A DNA stretch of 64,000 nucleotides, from assembly GCA_963718775.1 (NCBI GenBank), contig OY970377.1, positions 806,001-870,000 on the forward strand. The letters run 5' to 3'. Below the pieces are notes generated by a model, which worked only from the letters and a program-made list of their open reading frames with translations, was not told the origin of the DNA and ran no database searches. Of this stretch, positions 14,882 to 23,655 are shown piece by piece. Each line of letters starts with the position of its first letter. The stretch's first letter is position 1. Both the position numbers and the translations under genes were made by a program. This DNA is from VRUE01 sp963718775 (lineage in GTDB: Bacteria; Actinomycetota; Thermoleophilia; Solirubrobacterales; 70-9).

Positions 14882-16625
14882 AGACGCGCGAACGACTCTT
14901 CAGGTCTGCAAGAACGTCCTCAGGGAAACCGGGTACTTCGTCAAGCTCATCTACTGAGCCGAAGCGGCCGAGTCGCTCACGGTGAGCGAGCAGGCGGGTC
15001 GCCTGGGTGACTGAGAAGTTCTCGGCGCGTAGTTGCTCGAAGGTCACCGAGTTGAGGTCGATCGTGCCTCCGGGTGCGGCGGCCGCGGGGGGCGCTGGCG
15101 GAACCGGTGGCTCTGGTGTCGGCGGAGGAGGAGTTGACGGCGTCGGCGTTGGAGGCGGTGTGGGCGCAGGTGGCTCTGGGGCCGGCGGCAATGGCGTCGG
15201 TGCTGGCGGTGGGGTTGGAGTCGGCGGCGCCGGGGGTGGTGGAGCCGGAGCGGGCGGCGTCGGCTGGGGCGCTGGCTGGCCCTGCACCGACTGGATCACC
15301 GCCCGCTCGGCCTCGGCAGCGCGCTGCTCTGCTTCGCGGGCGCGCTGCTCCGCCTGCGCGACGCTGTCGCGGATCTCCTCGAGCCGCCGCTCGCGCTCCT
15401 CCTCTTCAGACTTCAGCTTGGCCAGGCGCTCCGCTTCGGCGGCACGGCGTTCGGCCTCCTTGGTGCGCTCTTCGATCTGGCGCAGGCGATCTTGTGCCTC
15501 GGCCATCGCCCGCTCCTGCGCTTCGCGCTCCTGGTGGAGATGCTGTTCGGCAGTCTGGAACTCCGGCGCCGACTGAGCCGCTCCGGGCGCCAATGGCGTA
15601 ACCGGGGGTGGCACGGCGGCCATGCTCGGCGTCACCTGCCCGCCTTGAGCTTGGGCCGTCCGCTGCTCGGCCTCGTGCTGCAGCCGTTCGGCGTCGGCAA
15701 TGCGGCGGTCGGCCTCGGCGCGGATGCGCTCCTCCTCGTGCTGGATCTCCTCGACCTTGGCGCGAACCCGCTGCTCGGCAGCCGCGGGGTCGTCATAGCC
15801 CGGAGGGGCTCCCACCGGCGGCGTGGCCAGCGGTTGCGTCGGCACCGCCTGCGATGGGACAGGGGGAGCTGGAACCGCTGGCGGCGGTGGAACCGCGGGT
15901 ATCGCCGGTGGCTGCGGCGGCAATGCCGTCTGCCCGGGGAGGACCGACGGCGGTAGCGGCACAGCTGGCGCCTGACCGCCCATCTGCAGCTGTTCGCGCT
16001 CCTGCGCGGCGCGCGCCTCGGCAAGCTGGCGCTCTGCCTTGGCGGCTTCCTTGCGGGCCTTCCGCCCCGTCGGAGCCGCAGTGCCTGCGGCTGGCTTGTG
16101 GCGGCCCTCGGCCCGCTTCGCCAAGCGCTCCTCCTTGCGGCGCTTTGCCTCTTCCTGGCGACGTTTGCGGTGCTCTACCCGGGCGGCCCGCTGCTGCTCA
16201 CGAGCCTGCTTGCGCTTGTCCTTGGCATTGAGCGGCGCACCGCTCGCCGCTGCCGACGGGGGTGGCGCCGACGCTGTCGGGGGGGCGCCGGGCGGCGGCG
16301 GGGTGACCGGAAGCTCAGCCGTCTGGCTAGCTGCCGCAGCCGCACTCGCGGCTGCGATCGGCGGTTTCGGCGGCGCCGGCGGTGAGTCTGCCGAAGGCTT
16401 GTCGGCCTTCTTCTCGGCCTTTTCCTTGTTGCGGCGCTGGGTGACGCTGACGACCAGAAGGAGCAGCAGGATCGCCGCGACCAGGCCGGCTACGAAGTAC
16501 TCGATGTTGTCGCCGACAAAGTTGCCGGCCTTGTTCGGAAACGATTCCGCTTGGGCGTTGGCAGGACCGATCAGGGCCACGAGGAGCGCCAGCACCGGCA
16601 GGACCAGGGCAGAGCGGGAGCGCAT
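14880..16625 (-). CDS. Membrane-anchored Pro/Ala-rich coiled-coil protein with C-terminal helix-hairpin-helix domain
   Basis: A 581-residue protein of unusual design. A signal peptide (residues 1-27, ending GPANAQAES) is followed by a transmembrane helix (about 44-64, FVAGLVAAILLLLLVVSV) and a basic KEK-rich stretch. Then come alternating Pro/Ala-rich linkers and charged coiled-coil segments (for example ERMRAEADRRIADAERL-like heptads), and a Pro-rich region near 450-520. The final 65 residues, IDLNSVTFEQLRAENFSVTQ onward, form a ComEA-like helix-hairpin-helix. The predicted topology puts the DNA-binding-like domain in the cytosol. It lies 11 nt downstream of smpB in the same orientation. Function unknown. 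Confidence 0.75.
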   Translation of the reverse strand: MRSRSALVLPVLALLVALIGPANAQAESFPNKAGNFVGDNIEYFVAGLVAAILLLLLVVSVTQRRNKEKAEKKADKPSADSPPAPPKPPIAAASAAAAASQTAELPVTPPPPGAPPTASAPPPSAAASGAPLNAKDKRKQAREQQRAARVEHRKRRQEEAKRRKEERLAKRAEGRHKPAAGTAAPTGRKARKEAAKAERQLAEARAAQEREQLQMGGQAPAVPLPPSVLPGQTALPPQPPAIPAVPPPPAVPAPPVPSQAVPTQPLATPPVGAPPGYDDPAAAEQRVRAKVEEIQHEEERIRAEADRRIADAERLQHEAEQRTAQAQGGQVTPSMAAVPPPVTPLAPGAAQSAPEFQTAEQHLHQEREAQERAMAEAQDRLRQIEERTKEAERRAAEAERLAKLKSEEEERERRLEEIRDSVAQAEQRAREAEQRAAEAERAVIQSVQGQPAPQPTPPAPAPPPPAPPTPTPPPAPTPLPPAPEPPAPTPPPTPTPSTPPPPTPEPPVPPAPPAAAAPGGTIDLNSVTFEQLRAENFSVTQATRLLAHRERLGRFGSVDELDEVPGFPEDVLADLKSRSRV

Positions 16626-16636
16626 AGGACTCGAAG

Positions 16637-17122
16637 CTACCTCATCCTGCCCTTGAATTCGCGCTCGACTTCGCGGCGCACGTCGCGGTCCGCAATCTGA
16701 CGGCGGCGATCGCGCCCCTCCTTGCCTCGCGCCAACGCCAACTCGACCTTCGCGCGCGACCCCTTGAAGTAGATCCGCAGCGGGATCAGGGTCAGCCCTT
16801 TCTCTGCCGTCTTGCCGATCAGCCGTTCGATCTCGGCCTTGTGGAGGAGCAGTTTGCGGGGCCGCTCCGGCTCGTGGTTCTCGCGGCTGGCCGGCTCATA
16901 GGGCGGGATATGCAAGTTGCGGAGCCAAACCTCGCCCTTTTCGACGACCGCGTAGGCGTCGGTCATCTGCGCCTTGCCATTGCGCAGCGACTTCACCTCG
17001 GAGCCCAGTAGGACGATCCCCGCCTCCGTTTTCTCGATCGGTTCGAATTTGTGACGGGCACGCCGGTTGGTGGCGACGTCGCCGGAGGCAGGCTCACGTT
17101 TCTTCTTCGCCTTCTTACTCAC
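16637..17122 (-). CDS. smpB: SsrA-binding protein SmpB
   Basis: A 161-residue tmRNA partner that binds the tRNA-like domain and guides it into stalled ribosomes. Recognisable blocks are NRRARHKFEPIEKTEAGIVL, LGSEVKSLRNGKA, the WLRNLHIPPYEP strand and KGLTLIPLRIYFKG. The basic C-terminal tail (GRDRRRQIADRDVRREVEREFKGRMR region) occupies the mRNA channel in known structures. Its start overlaps the rnr stop by 8 nt, implying translational coupling. The tmRNA gene itself is 3.3 kb away on the same strand. Confidence 0.97.
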   Translation of the reverse strand: MSKKAKKKREPASGDVATNRRARHKFEPIEKTEAGIVLLGSEVKSLRNGKAQMTDAYAVVEKGEVWLRNLHIPPYEPASRENHEPERPRKLLLHKAEIERLIGKTAEKGLTLIPLRIYFKGSRAKVELALARGKEGRDRRRQIADRDVRREVEREFKGRMR

Positions 17123-18725
17123 CGGCCAGCTCCAGGTCGACCCGCCCTCGCGGCGCTTCGACTCCCGTAACGCGGACGGATATCGGATCTCCCAGCCGCA
17201 GCGTCGTCTTCGACTCGCGCCCGACCAGCGCCGTCTCGGTCTCGTTCAGCTCAAAACGCTCGTCGCCGATCGTGCGAGCCGGGACGAATCCCTCGTATAC
17301 GTCGCCCAGCTCACCACCGAAACCCGCGAAGGCGCCCGCCCGGATCGTGCCAGAGACCTCCCCCTCGAACTCGGCCTCAGCGCCGCGTTGCGCCAGCTCG
17401 CGCTCGAGCAGGTAGGCGGCGCATATGTCGTCGCCGTCGCGCTCGATCCGCGCCGACTCGCGCTCCTGCTCGCTGCAGTGCCAGGCCACCTCCCGCGCCT
17501 CCGCGGCGCGCGGCGCCTCCTCCCCCTCGCCCAGCGTCGCCAACAGCGCCCGGTGGACGAGCAGGTCGGGATAGCGACGAATCGGCGAGGTGAAGTGACA
17601 GTAGGCGGGGCTGCCCAAGCCGGCGTGGCCGCTGTTGCGGTCGCTGTAGGAAGCCTGCATCAGGGAACGGAGCACGAGCGATGTATACGCCTCGCGGCCG
17701 TGCCCGCGCCGCGCCGCCTCCTCGATCACCAGCCGGCTCGCCTGCGCTGCCACCTCGCCGGCCTGGCTCGGCGCCAAACCCTGGCGCAGCGGCGGCGTCG
17801 CTATGCCGAGCGCCTGCAGCTGCTCGACCATGCGCTCGATCCGCGCGGCATCGGGCTGGGCGTGGACGCGGTAGACGGTCGGCACGCGCTTGCGCTCGAG
17901 CAACTGCGCGACCTGTTCGTTGGTGAGGATCATCAGCCGCTCGATCAGCCGGTGCGACTCAGTCTGTGCGACCGAGCGGGCGCCGACCACGTTGCCGGCG
18001 GCGTCGAAGCGGAACTCGGGCTCGGATGACTCGACATCGAGGCTGCTCGCGCCGCGCTGATCGCCGAGCAGGCCGGCAGCCTCGCGGGCGACCGCCAGCG
18101 GCTCGGCAACGCCATCCGGGGCGCTGCCACGGCCGGCGAAGATGACGTCGAGCCGGTCGTAGTCGAGACGGGCACGCGAGCGGATCCGGCTGCGGTAGAA
18201 GCTCGCCGCCCGCGGCTTCCCGCTCGGGCTCAGCTCGATCTCGGCGGTTACCGCCAGCCGCTCGACGTCGGGCGCGAGGCTGCAGGCCTCCTCGCTCAGT
18301 GCCCGCGGCAGCATCGGCTCGACCGCGCCGGGGACGTAGGTGCTGTTGGCACGCCGGCGTGCCTCGAGGTCGAGTGGCGATCCCGGCCGCACGTGGGCGG
18401 CGACGTCGGCGATGTGAATCCAGAGGCGAATGCCGTCCTCCTCGCGACGCGCCGAGACCGCGTCGTCGAAGTCGCGTGCCGTCGCCGGGTCGACGGTGAA
18501 GGTGGCCAGCTCGGTGAGGTCGCGACGTCGCCCGGAGCGACTCTCGGCAGCGTCACCCGCTCGCCCCGCTTCGACCTCGAGCGAGGCGGCAAAGCCACGC
18601 CGGCCCAGTCGCTCGGCGAGCAGCATGTCGACCGCCGCCCGGGCGCTCTTCGGCTTGGCCGGCGGCCGGCCCCGTCCACGGCCCCGCTGGCGCTCCCGGT
18701 AGTAGCGCCAGTCCCGCTTGCTCAC
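17115..18725 (-). CDS. rnr: RNase R/RNase II-family exoribonuclease lacking N-terminal cold-shock domains
   Basis: A 536-residue 3'-5' exoribonuclease. The RNB catalytic domain starts about residue 66 and carries the metal-binding motif TVDPATARDFDDAVS, IHIADVAAHV, the HFTSPIRRYPDLLVHR block and other family signatures. A C-terminal S1-like beta domain (FEGEVSGTIRAGAFAGF) follows. It is clearly shorter than E. coli RNase R or II, because the two cold-shock domains that normally precede RNB are absent; only a basic Arg/Gly/Lys leader is present. Together with smpB and ssrA nearby, it probably degrades non-stop mRNA during ribosome rescue. Confidence 0.9.
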   Translation of the reverse strand: MSKRDWRYYRERQRGRGRGRPPAKPKSARAAVDMLLAERLGRRGFAASLEVEAGRAGDAAESRSGRRRDLTELATFTVDPATARDFDDAVSARREEDGIRLWIHIADVAAHVRPGSPLDLEARRRANSTYVPGAVEPMLPRALSEEACSLAPDVERLAVTAEIELSPSGKPRAASFYRSRIRSRARLDYDRLDVIFAGRGSAPDGVAEPLAVAREAAGLLGDQRGASSLDVESSEPEFRFDAAGNVVGARSVAQTESHRLIERLMILTNEQVAQLLERKRVPTVYRVHAQPDAARIERMVEQLQALGIATPPLRQGLAPSQAGEVAAQASRLVIEEAARRGHGREAYTSLVLRSLMQASYSDRNSGHAGLGSPAYCHFTSPIRRYPDLLVHRALLATLGEGEEAPRAAEAREVAWHCSEQERESARIERDGDDICAAYLLERELAQRGAEAEFEGEVSGTIRAGAFAGFGGELGDVYEGFVPARTIGDERFELNETETALVGRESKTTLRLGDPISVRVTGVEAPRGRVDLELAGE

Positions 18726-18733
18726 GACAGCCC

Positions 18734-18782
18734 CTTCCGGTGCGCTTTATGTACGTATAGGGAGCACAAGGCGCACCGGAAG
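18734..18782. repeat. Intergenic hairpin between S41 protease and rnr genes
   Basis: CTTCCGGTGCGC (18734-18745) and GCGCACCGGAAG (18771-18782) are perfect 12-bp inverted arms around a 25-nt loop containing TATGTACGTATA. It fills the short spacer after the S41 protease start side and the rnr start; both genes are on the minus strand. A terminator for the upstream transcript or a member of another palindrome family are both possible. Confidence 0.65.
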
Positions 18783-18783
18783 C

Positions 18784-19968
18784 TCATTGCTGCGCGGCCA
18801 GCTCCTGCAAGGCCCGTTCGAGAGCCTCATCGGACGCGGTGCCCGGATCGTCGCGCGTCTGCACGTCGGGATGGATGCCGTGGCTCTTGGCGAGATTGAC
18901 CCCATCCGGCGTGAAGTACTCGCCGATCGTCAGCTTCAGGGCGCCGCCGTTGGAGAGGCCGATCTCCTGCTGGAAGACGCCCTTGCCGTAGGAGCGGGTG
19001 CCGACAATCTCGGCATCGGCGTCATCGGCCAGCGCCGCGGTGAGGATCTCCGCCGCCGAGGCGGTGTTGCGGTCGATCAGGACGACCATCGGCACGGCCG
19101 GCAGGTTGTCTCCAACGGTCTTGTAGAGGGTGTGCCCCTGGGTGCGCGAATCGGTGCTGACGACGACCTCGTCCTTGGGCAGGAAGATGCTGGCGGTCAG
19201 CACCGCCTCCTCGAGCAGGCCGCCGCCGTTGGCGCGCAGGTCGAGCACGATCCCCTCCACACCCTGGCGCTGCAGCTTCTCCACCGCCTGGCGCAGCAGC
19301 GCGTGGGCGCCTTCGCTGAAGGTGACCAAGCGGACGTAGCCGAGCTTGTGGCCGCCGACGGTTTTGACTTTGCTGCTGACGACGGGCAGCGAGATCTGCT
19401 CGCGGGTGAGGCGCAGTTGCCGCACCTTGCCGCTCTTCTCATCCTGAATCCCGATCGTCACCTCGGTTCCTTCCGGGCCTTTGATCTTTTCGGTCGTCAC
19501 TTGGCTGTTCTGTCCCGCGATCGAGTCGCCGTCGACCGAGACGATCTGGTCGCCGGCCACCAGGCCCGCCTCCTGCGCGGGCGAGCCAGGGAAGACGCGA
19601 TCGACCCGCAGGCCTTGCTTGACCTGCGAGACCGACAACCCGACCCCCGAGAAGTGACCCGAGATCGCTTCGTTGAAATGGGCAAGCGCTTGCGGGGAGA
19701 AGTAGTCGGAGAAGCGGTCCTTGTGGCGCCGTCGCAGCTCTCTGACCATGCCCTGCAGGGAGGAGTTGGTCAGCTCCTGCGAGCCGACCGAGCGGTAGTA
19801 GTTGTCCTCGATCAGTTCCGTCGCTTCGACGGTCAGGCCAGCCGAGTCGTCGACGAGCTTGTCGCGGACGAATTCGGGCAGCTTGGCGGGATGGCCGCCG
19901 AGCCAGATCCCCACACAGAGGAAGACGACGATCGAGACCCCTAGGGCCAGCGTCCCCCAGCCCCTCAC
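18784..19968 (-). CDS. S41 carboxyl-terminal processing protease (CtpA-like)
   Basis: A 394-residue serine protease anchored by an N-terminal helix (about 5-23). The PDZ domain (about 95-180) contains HFSGVGLSV and GSPAQEAGLVAGDQIVSVDG. The S41 domain includes GYVRLVTFSEGA, LDLRANGGGLLEEAV, the nucleophile Ser in NTASAAEIL and the general-base Lys in GTRSYGKGVFQ. Such enzymes trim exported proteins at the membrane's outer face. It follows ftsEX by 7 nt on the same strand, a conserved Gram-positive arrangement, and may belong to the same operon. Confidence 0.94.
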   Translation of the reverse strand: MRGWGTLALGVSIVVFLCVGIWLGGHPAKLPEFVRDKLVDDSAGLTVEATELIEDNYYRSVGSQELTNSSLQGMVRELRRRHKDRFSDYFSPQALAHFNEAISGHFSGVGLSVSQVKQGLRVDRVFPGSPAQEAGLVAGDQIVSVDGDSIAGQNSQVTTEKIKGPEGTEVTIGIQDEKSGKVRQLRLTREQISLPVVSSKVKTVGGHKLGYVRLVTFSEGAHALLRQAVEKLQRQGVEGIVLDLRANGGGLLEEAVLTASIFLPKDEVVVSTDSRTQGHTLYKTVGDNLPAVPMVVLIDRNTASAAEILTAALADDADAEIVGTRSYGKGVFQQEIGLSNGGALKLTIGEYFTPDGVNLAKSHGIHPDVQTRDDPGTASDEALERALQELAAQQ

Positions 19969-19975
19969 CGAGCGC

Positions 19976-20887
19976 TCAGACCTTCAGGAAGCGCCGCAGG
20001 GTGATGCCCGAGCCGACAGCGGAGACCAGCACCGAAGCGGCGAAGAGAATCGCCACCAGAGCGGGGAAGGAGATGTTGTCCTGGGCCGCCAAGAAGGAGA
20101 AGGTGTCGCTCAGTGGGTCGACGATCGTGATCTTGCCCAGCCACAGGATCAGTATTGCGATCAGGCCACCCGCGAAGCCGACGACCACGCCCTCGATCAT
20201 GAACGGCCAGCGGATGAACCAGCGGGTCGCGCCGACCAGTCGCATCACCTCGACCTCACGGCGCCGGGTGTAGATCGAGAGGCGAATCGTGTTGCCGACC
20301 AGCATCAGCGAGGCGACGATCAGCAGGGCGGTGATCACGGTCAGGACGATCTTCAGCGCGCTGGTCACCTGCTCGATCTGCTGGGACTCCTGCTGACGAT
20401 CGAAGACGTCCTGGATGATCGGCGAGATCGGCTTTGGCTTGCCGTCGGGGCCCGGCGGCGTCACCGCCGCGCGCACCGTGTCGAGGTTGCTGGCGTCGTC
20501 GGCCTTGATCTGGAAATTGGCCGGCAGCGGGTTGTCGTGCAGCTGGGTGAGCAGGTCTTCGCTCTTGCTCTTGCCAAGATCGTCTTCGAGTTCTTTCAGC
20601 GCCTCCGCCTTGGTGACGAGGCTGACCGAGGCGACGTGCGGGATCGCTTCGAGCTTGCGCTGCAGGGCGGCGGTTTCGGCTTTGGTCGCATCGTCATAGA
20701 GCGCCGTGCGGAACTCGAGGCTCTCGCGGATCTGCTCGCTCTGGGCCTGCGTCGTCTGGAAGATCGGGATCAGCACGCCGAGCAGGATCACGGTGACGAC
20801 CGTGGTGACGATCGCCGCCATGCTCGGCGCCGCGTTGCGGCGCAGCGCCCGGAAGGCCTCCTGGATGAAGAAGAAGAGTCGTGACAT
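19976..20887 (-). CDS. ftsX: Cell division protein FtsX
   Basis: A 303-residue permease-like subunit of the FtsEX complex, which uses ATP hydrolysis to activate peptidoglycan hydrolases at the septum. An N-terminal helix after FIQEAFRALRRNAAPSM is followed by a large extracellular loop (about 45-170, including the SLVTKAEALKELEDDLG segment) and three further helices. The cytosolic loop motif TRRREVEVMRLVGATRWFIR is diagnostic. The start abuts the ftsE stop with no gap. Complete and typical in length. Confidence 0.96.
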   Translation of the reverse strand: MSRLFFFIQEAFRALRRNAAPSMAAIVTTVVTVILLGVLIPIFQTTQAQSEQIRESLEFRTALYDDATKAETAALQRKLEAIPHVASVSLVTKAEALKELEDDLGKSKSEDLLTQLHDNPLPANFQIKADDASNLDTVRAAVTPPGPDGKPKPISPIIQDVFDRQQESQQIEQVTSALKIVLTVITALLIVASLMLVGNTIRLSIYTRRREVEVMRLVGATRWFIRWPFMIEGVVVGFAGGLIAILILWLGKITIVDPLSDTFSFLAAQDNISFPALVAILFAASVLVSAVGSGITLRRFLKV

Positions 20888-21724
20888 CTAGAAGAGCGCG
20901 TCGTGTCCGTTGGTCTGGCCCTCGGGGGCGACGCCCATCTCGGCGCGCACCCGCACGCCGAACTCGGTCGTCGACTCCTCGGTGTAGCCGCCGCTGACCT
21001 CGTCGCGGACGACACGGCCCTCGTAGAGCTCGATCACGCGGCGCTGCATGTTGTCGACCATCTCGCGATCGTGGGTGACGACGACGACGGTCGTGCCGGT
21101 CTTGTTGATCCGGTAGAGCAGCTGCATCACGCCGATCGAGGTGACCGGGTCGAGGTTGCCGCTGGGCTCGTCGGCGAGCAGCAGCGGCGGGTGGTTGACG
21201 AAGGCGCGGGCAATCGAGACGCGCTGCTGCTCGCCACCGGAGAGCTGGTCGGGGTAGCTGTTCAGCTTGGTCGAGAGGCCGACAAGGCGTAGCGTCTCGG
21301 GCACCTGGGCGCGGATCTCGGCGCGGCTGGCGCCGATCACCTGCAGCGCGTAGGCGACGTTGTCGTAGACGGTGCGGTCGGGCAGCAGCTTGAAGTCCTG
21401 GAAGACGGTGCCGATGTTGCGCCGCAGCTGGGGGATTTTCTTCTCCGGCAGGGCGCCGATGTCGCGGCCGGCGATGCGGACAGCGCCTTCCGTAGCCGCC
21501 TCGTCACGGATCAGCGTCTTGATCAGAGTCGACTTGCCGCAACCCGTCGGGCCGACGAGAAAGGCGAACTCGCCGCGATCGATCGCCAGGGAAACGCGAT
21601 CGAGCGCCATGTGGCCACCCGGGTAGACCTTGGTGACGTCGCGCAGCTCGATGATCGGCTTGCCGCCGGCGCGCCGCCGCTGCGGCTCCTCACCGCCCTG
21701 CTTTCGCTTTCGAGCTCTGGCCAT
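20888..21724 (-). CDS. ftsE: Cell division ATP-binding protein FtsE
   Basis: A 278-residue ABC ATPase partner of FtsX. Walker A is GPTGCGKST, then the Q-loop VFQDFKLLPDRTVYDNVAY, signature LSGGEQQRV, Walker B LLLADEPSGNLD and H-loop VVTHD. The ATG at 21724 is preferred over a GTG at 21775 because AGAAGGA sits 8 nt before it. A 40-residue basic N-terminal and a 45-residue C-terminal extension (DEVSGGYTEESTTEFG and on) exceed the usual FtsE length, as often in actinobacteria. The promoter should lie in the AT-richer 21776-21819 region. Confidence 0.95.
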   Translation of the reverse strand: MARARKRKQGGEEPQRRRAGGKPIIELRDVTKVYPGGHMALDRVSLAIDRGEFAFLVGPTGCGKSTLIKTLIRDEAATEGAVRIAGRDIGALPEKKIPQLRRNIGTVFQDFKLLPDRTVYDNVAYALQVIGASRAEIRAQVPETLRLVGLSTKLNSYPDQLSGGEQQRVSIARAFVNHPPLLLADEPSGNLDPVTSIGVMQLLYRINKTGTTVVVVTHDREMVDNMQRRVIELYEGRVVRDEVSGGYTEESTTEFGVRVRAEMGVAPEGQTNGHDALF

Positions 21725-21819
21725 TGCCGCGATCCTTCTGCGGATACAGGGTGACTCCTGCGCGACCTCGGCCACGCAATTCCCCGCCCACCTGAAGTAA
21801 GCGAAAGTTTAGCGAATTG

Positions 21820-23646
21820 TTAGCGAGCGCTAGTAATACGCTCGACAGCGGCGACCACGTGGTCGGCGTCGATGCCCGCGGCGGCGAGCAGCGCCTCCGG
21901 GGGGCCGCTGCTGGGCCGCTCGGTTACGGCGAGGCGGGCCAGCTTGGCGCTGACACCGGCGTCAGCGAGGGTTGTGGCGACGATCTCGCCGATGCCGCCC
22001 TCGGCCCAGTGATCCTCGACCGTCACGACCGCCCCGGTCTCGGTCGCCGCGGCGACGAGCGTCTCGGCGTCGACCGGCTTGACCGAGTAGAGGTCGATGA
22101 CGCGGGCGGCGATGCCCTTGCCGGCGAGCTCGTCGGCGGCTGTGAGGCATTCGCGCAGGGTGATGCCGGCGCCGATCAGGGTGACCGCGTCGTCGTCGCT
22201 CGAGCGAAGCGTGCGGCTGCCGCCGATCCGGAAGGTCTCGTCGGGCTCGTAGAGCACCGGCGTCGCCTCGCGAGTCGTGCGCAGGTAACTGACGCCGCGG
22301 TGCTCGCGCATCGCGTCGACGAGCTGCACCGCCTGGTTGGCGTCGCTGGGATAGAGCACGATGCTGCCGAAGACGGCGCGAAGCGAGGCGATGTCTTCCA
22401 GTGCCATCTGCGAGGGACCGTCGGGGCCGATCGAGACGCCGACGTGGGATCCGCAGAGCTTCAGGTCGGCGTCGGAGATCGCCGCCATGCGAACGAAGTC
22501 ATAGGCGCGGCTGAGGAAAGCGCCGAAGGAGGAGGCGAACGGCTTCCAGCCTCGGGTCTGCATGCCGACGGCGGCGGCGACCATCTGCTGCTCGGCGATG
22601 TACATCTCGAAGAAGCGATCCGGGTGCTTGGCGGCGAAGCGTTCGGCGTAGGTCGAGTTGCCGACCTCGCCGTCCAGCGCGACGACTTTCTCGTCGATCG
22701 AGCCGATCCAGGCGAGGGCGTCACCGTAGGCGCCGCGCGTGGCGACCTTCTCGCCGACCTCGTAGGTGGGCCGCTCGACCGCGATCGTCGCGATCTCGAA
22801 GGGCTTCGGCTCGGGCGGCGACTGCACCGAGACGCTGAGCGAGCGGATGCCACCCAGCTCCTCGACCGCGGCCTCGGGATCGGCGAGCGGCTTGCCGTGC
22901 TGGTTCTCCTTGTCCTCGACCGCAGCGACGCCGGAGCCCTTCTTGGTGCGGGCGAAGATCACCGCCGGGCGGTCGGCGTCCTGGGCGCGCGCGTAGGCGG
23001 CGTCGATCGCCTCGAGGTCGTGGCCGTCGATCTCCTGCACGTCCCAGCCGCAGGCGCTCGCTCGGGCCGCCAGCGAGGAGGTATCCCACCCGTGCATCGT
23101 CGGGCCGCGCTGGCCGAGCCGGTTGACGTCGACGATCGCGATCAGGTTGTCGAGCTTGGCGAAGCCGGCGTGCTCGAAGGCCTCCCACATCGAGCCCTCG
23201 GCGAGCTCGGAATCGCCGCAGAGGACCCAGACCCGCAGGTCGGAGTGCTCGAGCCGATCCGCGGCCAGCGCGATGCCGACCGAGATCGGCAGGCCCTGGC
23301 CAAGCGAGCCGGTGGCGACGTCGACCCAGGGCAGTTCCGGCGTCGGGTGCCCCTGCAGGCGCGAGCCGAACTCGCGGAAGGTCAGCAGCTCCTCGTCGTC
23401 GATCGCGCCAGCCGCCTTGTAGAGCGCGTAGAGCAGCGGCGAGGCGTGGCCCTTGGAGAAGACGAGGTGGTCGTTGGCGCTGTGCTCGGGGGCGTCGAAG
23501 TCGTATCGCAGGTAGTCCGAGAAGAGCACCGCCATCAGGTCCGCAGCCGACATCGAGGAGGTCGGGTGACCGGAGTTAGCCGCCGCGGCGGCGCGGACAG
23601 AATCGACTCGAAGCTGCTGGGCTAGCTCGTGCACGGGCCGGGACAA
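21820..23646 (-). CDS. tkt: Transketolase (mammalian-type length)
   Basis: A roughly 608-residue thiamine diphosphate enzyme of the pentose phosphate pathway that transfers two-carbon units between sugar phosphates. N-terminal motifs are ANSGHPTSSMSAADLMAVLF, FSKGHASPLLYALY and the ThDP-binding CGDSELAEGSMWEAF...DVNRLGQ. The middle domain has the catalytic Glu in MYIAEQQMVAAAVGM and SHVGVSIGPDGPSQMALED. It resembles the shorter animal-type transketolases rather than the E. coli enzyme. The TTG at 23646 or the GTG four codons later may be the start; neither has a clear ribosome site. It follows nadA by 9 nt. Confidence 0.93.
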   Translation of the reverse strand: MSRPVHELAQQLRVDSVRAAAAANSGHPTSSMSAADLMAVLFSDYLRYDFDAPEHSANDHLVFSKGHASPLLYALYKAAGAIDDEELLTFREFGSRLQGHPTPELPWVDVATGSLGQGLPISVGIALAADRLEHSDLRVWVLCGDSELAEGSMWEAFEHAGFAKLDNLIAIVDVNRLGQRGPTMHGWDTSSLAARASACGWDVQEIDGHDLEAIDAAYARAQDADRPAVIFARTKKGSGVAAVEDKENQHGKPLADPEAAVEELGGIRSLSVSVQSPPEPKPFEIATIAVERPTYEVGEKVATRGAYGDALAWIGSIDEKVVALDGEVGNSTYAERFAAKHPDRFFEMYIAEQQMVAAAVGMQTRGWKPFASSFGAFLSRAYDFVRMAAISDADLKLCGSHVGVSIGPDGPSQMALEDIASLRAVFGSIVLYPSDANQAVQLVDAMREHRGVSYLRTTREATPVLYEPDETFRIGGSRTLRSSDDDAVTLIGAGITLRECLTAADELAGKGIAARVIDLYSVKPVDAETLVAAATETGAVVTVEDHWAEGGIGEIVATTLADAGVSAKLARLAVTERPSSGPPEALLAAAGIDADHVVAAVERITSAR

Positions 23647-23655
23647 TATCTGGCG

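Noticed and set aside
21817..23625. Long plus-strand frame opposite transketolase
   Set aside because: Shadow frame; no signatures, while the minus strand has ThDP-binding and transketolase motifs.
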